Position numbers and translations under genes: made by a program. From Lepidurus packardi (lineage: Eukaryota > Arthropoda > Branchiopoda > Notostraca > Triopsidae): a DNA stretch of 64,000 nt. Each line of letters opens with the position of its first letter. Position 1 is the first letter of the stretch. Shown piece after piece: positions 63,532 to 64,000 of the stretch. Location of the stretch: assembly GCA_023053545.1 (NCBI GenBank), contig JAKZAN010000002.1:6754790-6818789 (forward strand), read 5' to 3'. The notes beneath the pieces were generated by a model that was not told the origin of the DNA, did not search any database, and saw nothing but the letters and a program-made list of their open reading frames with translations.

Positions 63532-64000
63532 GTCAGCTAATGAGACTCAATTGCTTAAGATCATAATAGACTTAATATGAGTTAAGAAAACTAGTCCCTT
63601 CAATACTACAAGTAGCCAATCGATGTGGGTACGTAACCGCCATTAAAGTGATACGGTATCTTACTGATTACCGAAGAGTTGCCTCGCTGAAAAAGGTAAA
63701 AAAGATAAGAGGAAAAGGAATAAAAAAATAGCTTACTTTGATTAGATTGCGTTTTTGCGTCGTAGTGACACTATATCCTCGTTCTCCTATTCCTACTTTT
63801 GTTTAAAGGGGGAGTAAGGTGCAAAAAAAAATAATAAAAAAATATGTTATAGGGGAGACCAAACGAACTAGGTAAAAAATTCTGCAGGCATTTGATCTCC
63901 TCTGTAAAGAAAATGCACCTTTACTCCTCTTTAAATAGTTGCATGCTTTATTTTCCTTTTTACGTGCAGATGACAGCACAAACAATTTTCTTGAGAATCA
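63532..64000. other. Right edge
   Basis: No exon could be supported. If the MOSC gene is the 3' part of a MOCOS gene, its aminotransferase exons would start beyond the window. A short A/T-rich stretch lies at 63780-63850. Confidence 0.45.

Overview
The window is animal nuclear DNA. Genes are split by many short GT-AG introns (mostly about 55-100 bases), the sequence is AT-rich, and every recognisable product is metazoan. A mitochondrial-termination-factor-type mTERF gene, a Diego/ANKRD6 orthologue, several SMYD4 features and a compact exon layout would fit an invertebrate, perhaps an arthropod. The phylum cannot be fixed from the sequence alone. All exon models below were built by hand from splice consensus, reading-frame continuity and family motifs; no alignment program was run.

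Layout, left to right. 1-6.9 kb: mostly non-coding, with the last exon of an unidentified plus-strand gene at 920-1252, a poly-G tract and a degenerate repeat array at 3.8-4.4 kb. 6.9-9.3 kb: two tandem deoxyribonucleoside kinase genes (minus). 10.0-10.9 kb: ribosomal protein eL37 (minus). 11.3-13.9 kb: UDP-galactose 4-epimerase (minus), with a duplicated 193-base exon pair that looks mutually exclusive. 14.9-21.0 kb: four tandem plus-strand genes for small secreted eight-cysteine proteins that resemble serum amyloid A. The fourth has a 2.6 kb intron holding a decayed gene with a P2X7-type C-terminal domain. 21.2-24.5 kb: secreted 5'-nucleotidase (minus). 26.6-29.8 kb: SMYD4-type SET-domain protein (minus).

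30-44.5 kb is a gene-poor stretch with one weak gene candidate near 34.6-35.0 kb, old duplicated repeats and homopolymer tracts. From 44.5 kb the window is gene-dense again: ANKRD6/Diego (plus, 44.5-52.0 kb, 5' end not found), LYRM2 (minus, 52.1-53.2 kb), an mTERF protein (plus, 53.5-55.4 kb), a glucosylgalactosylhydroxylysine glucosidase with a signal peptide and a likely GPI-anchor tail (minus, 55.5-59.6 kb), Mediator subunit 8 (minus, 60.5-61.5 kb) and a MOSC-domain protein like the C-terminal half of molybdenum cofactor sulfurase (minus, 62.1-63.5 kb).

Most of the genes are unrelated housekeeping genes. Functional grouping is visible only in the kinase pair and in the secreted cysteine-rich cluster. 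LYRM2 and mTERF, both predicted mitochondrial proteins, share a 304-base divergent intergenic region. The most interesting points are the serum-amyloid-A-like cysteine-rich cluster and the mutually exclusive exons of the epimerase.
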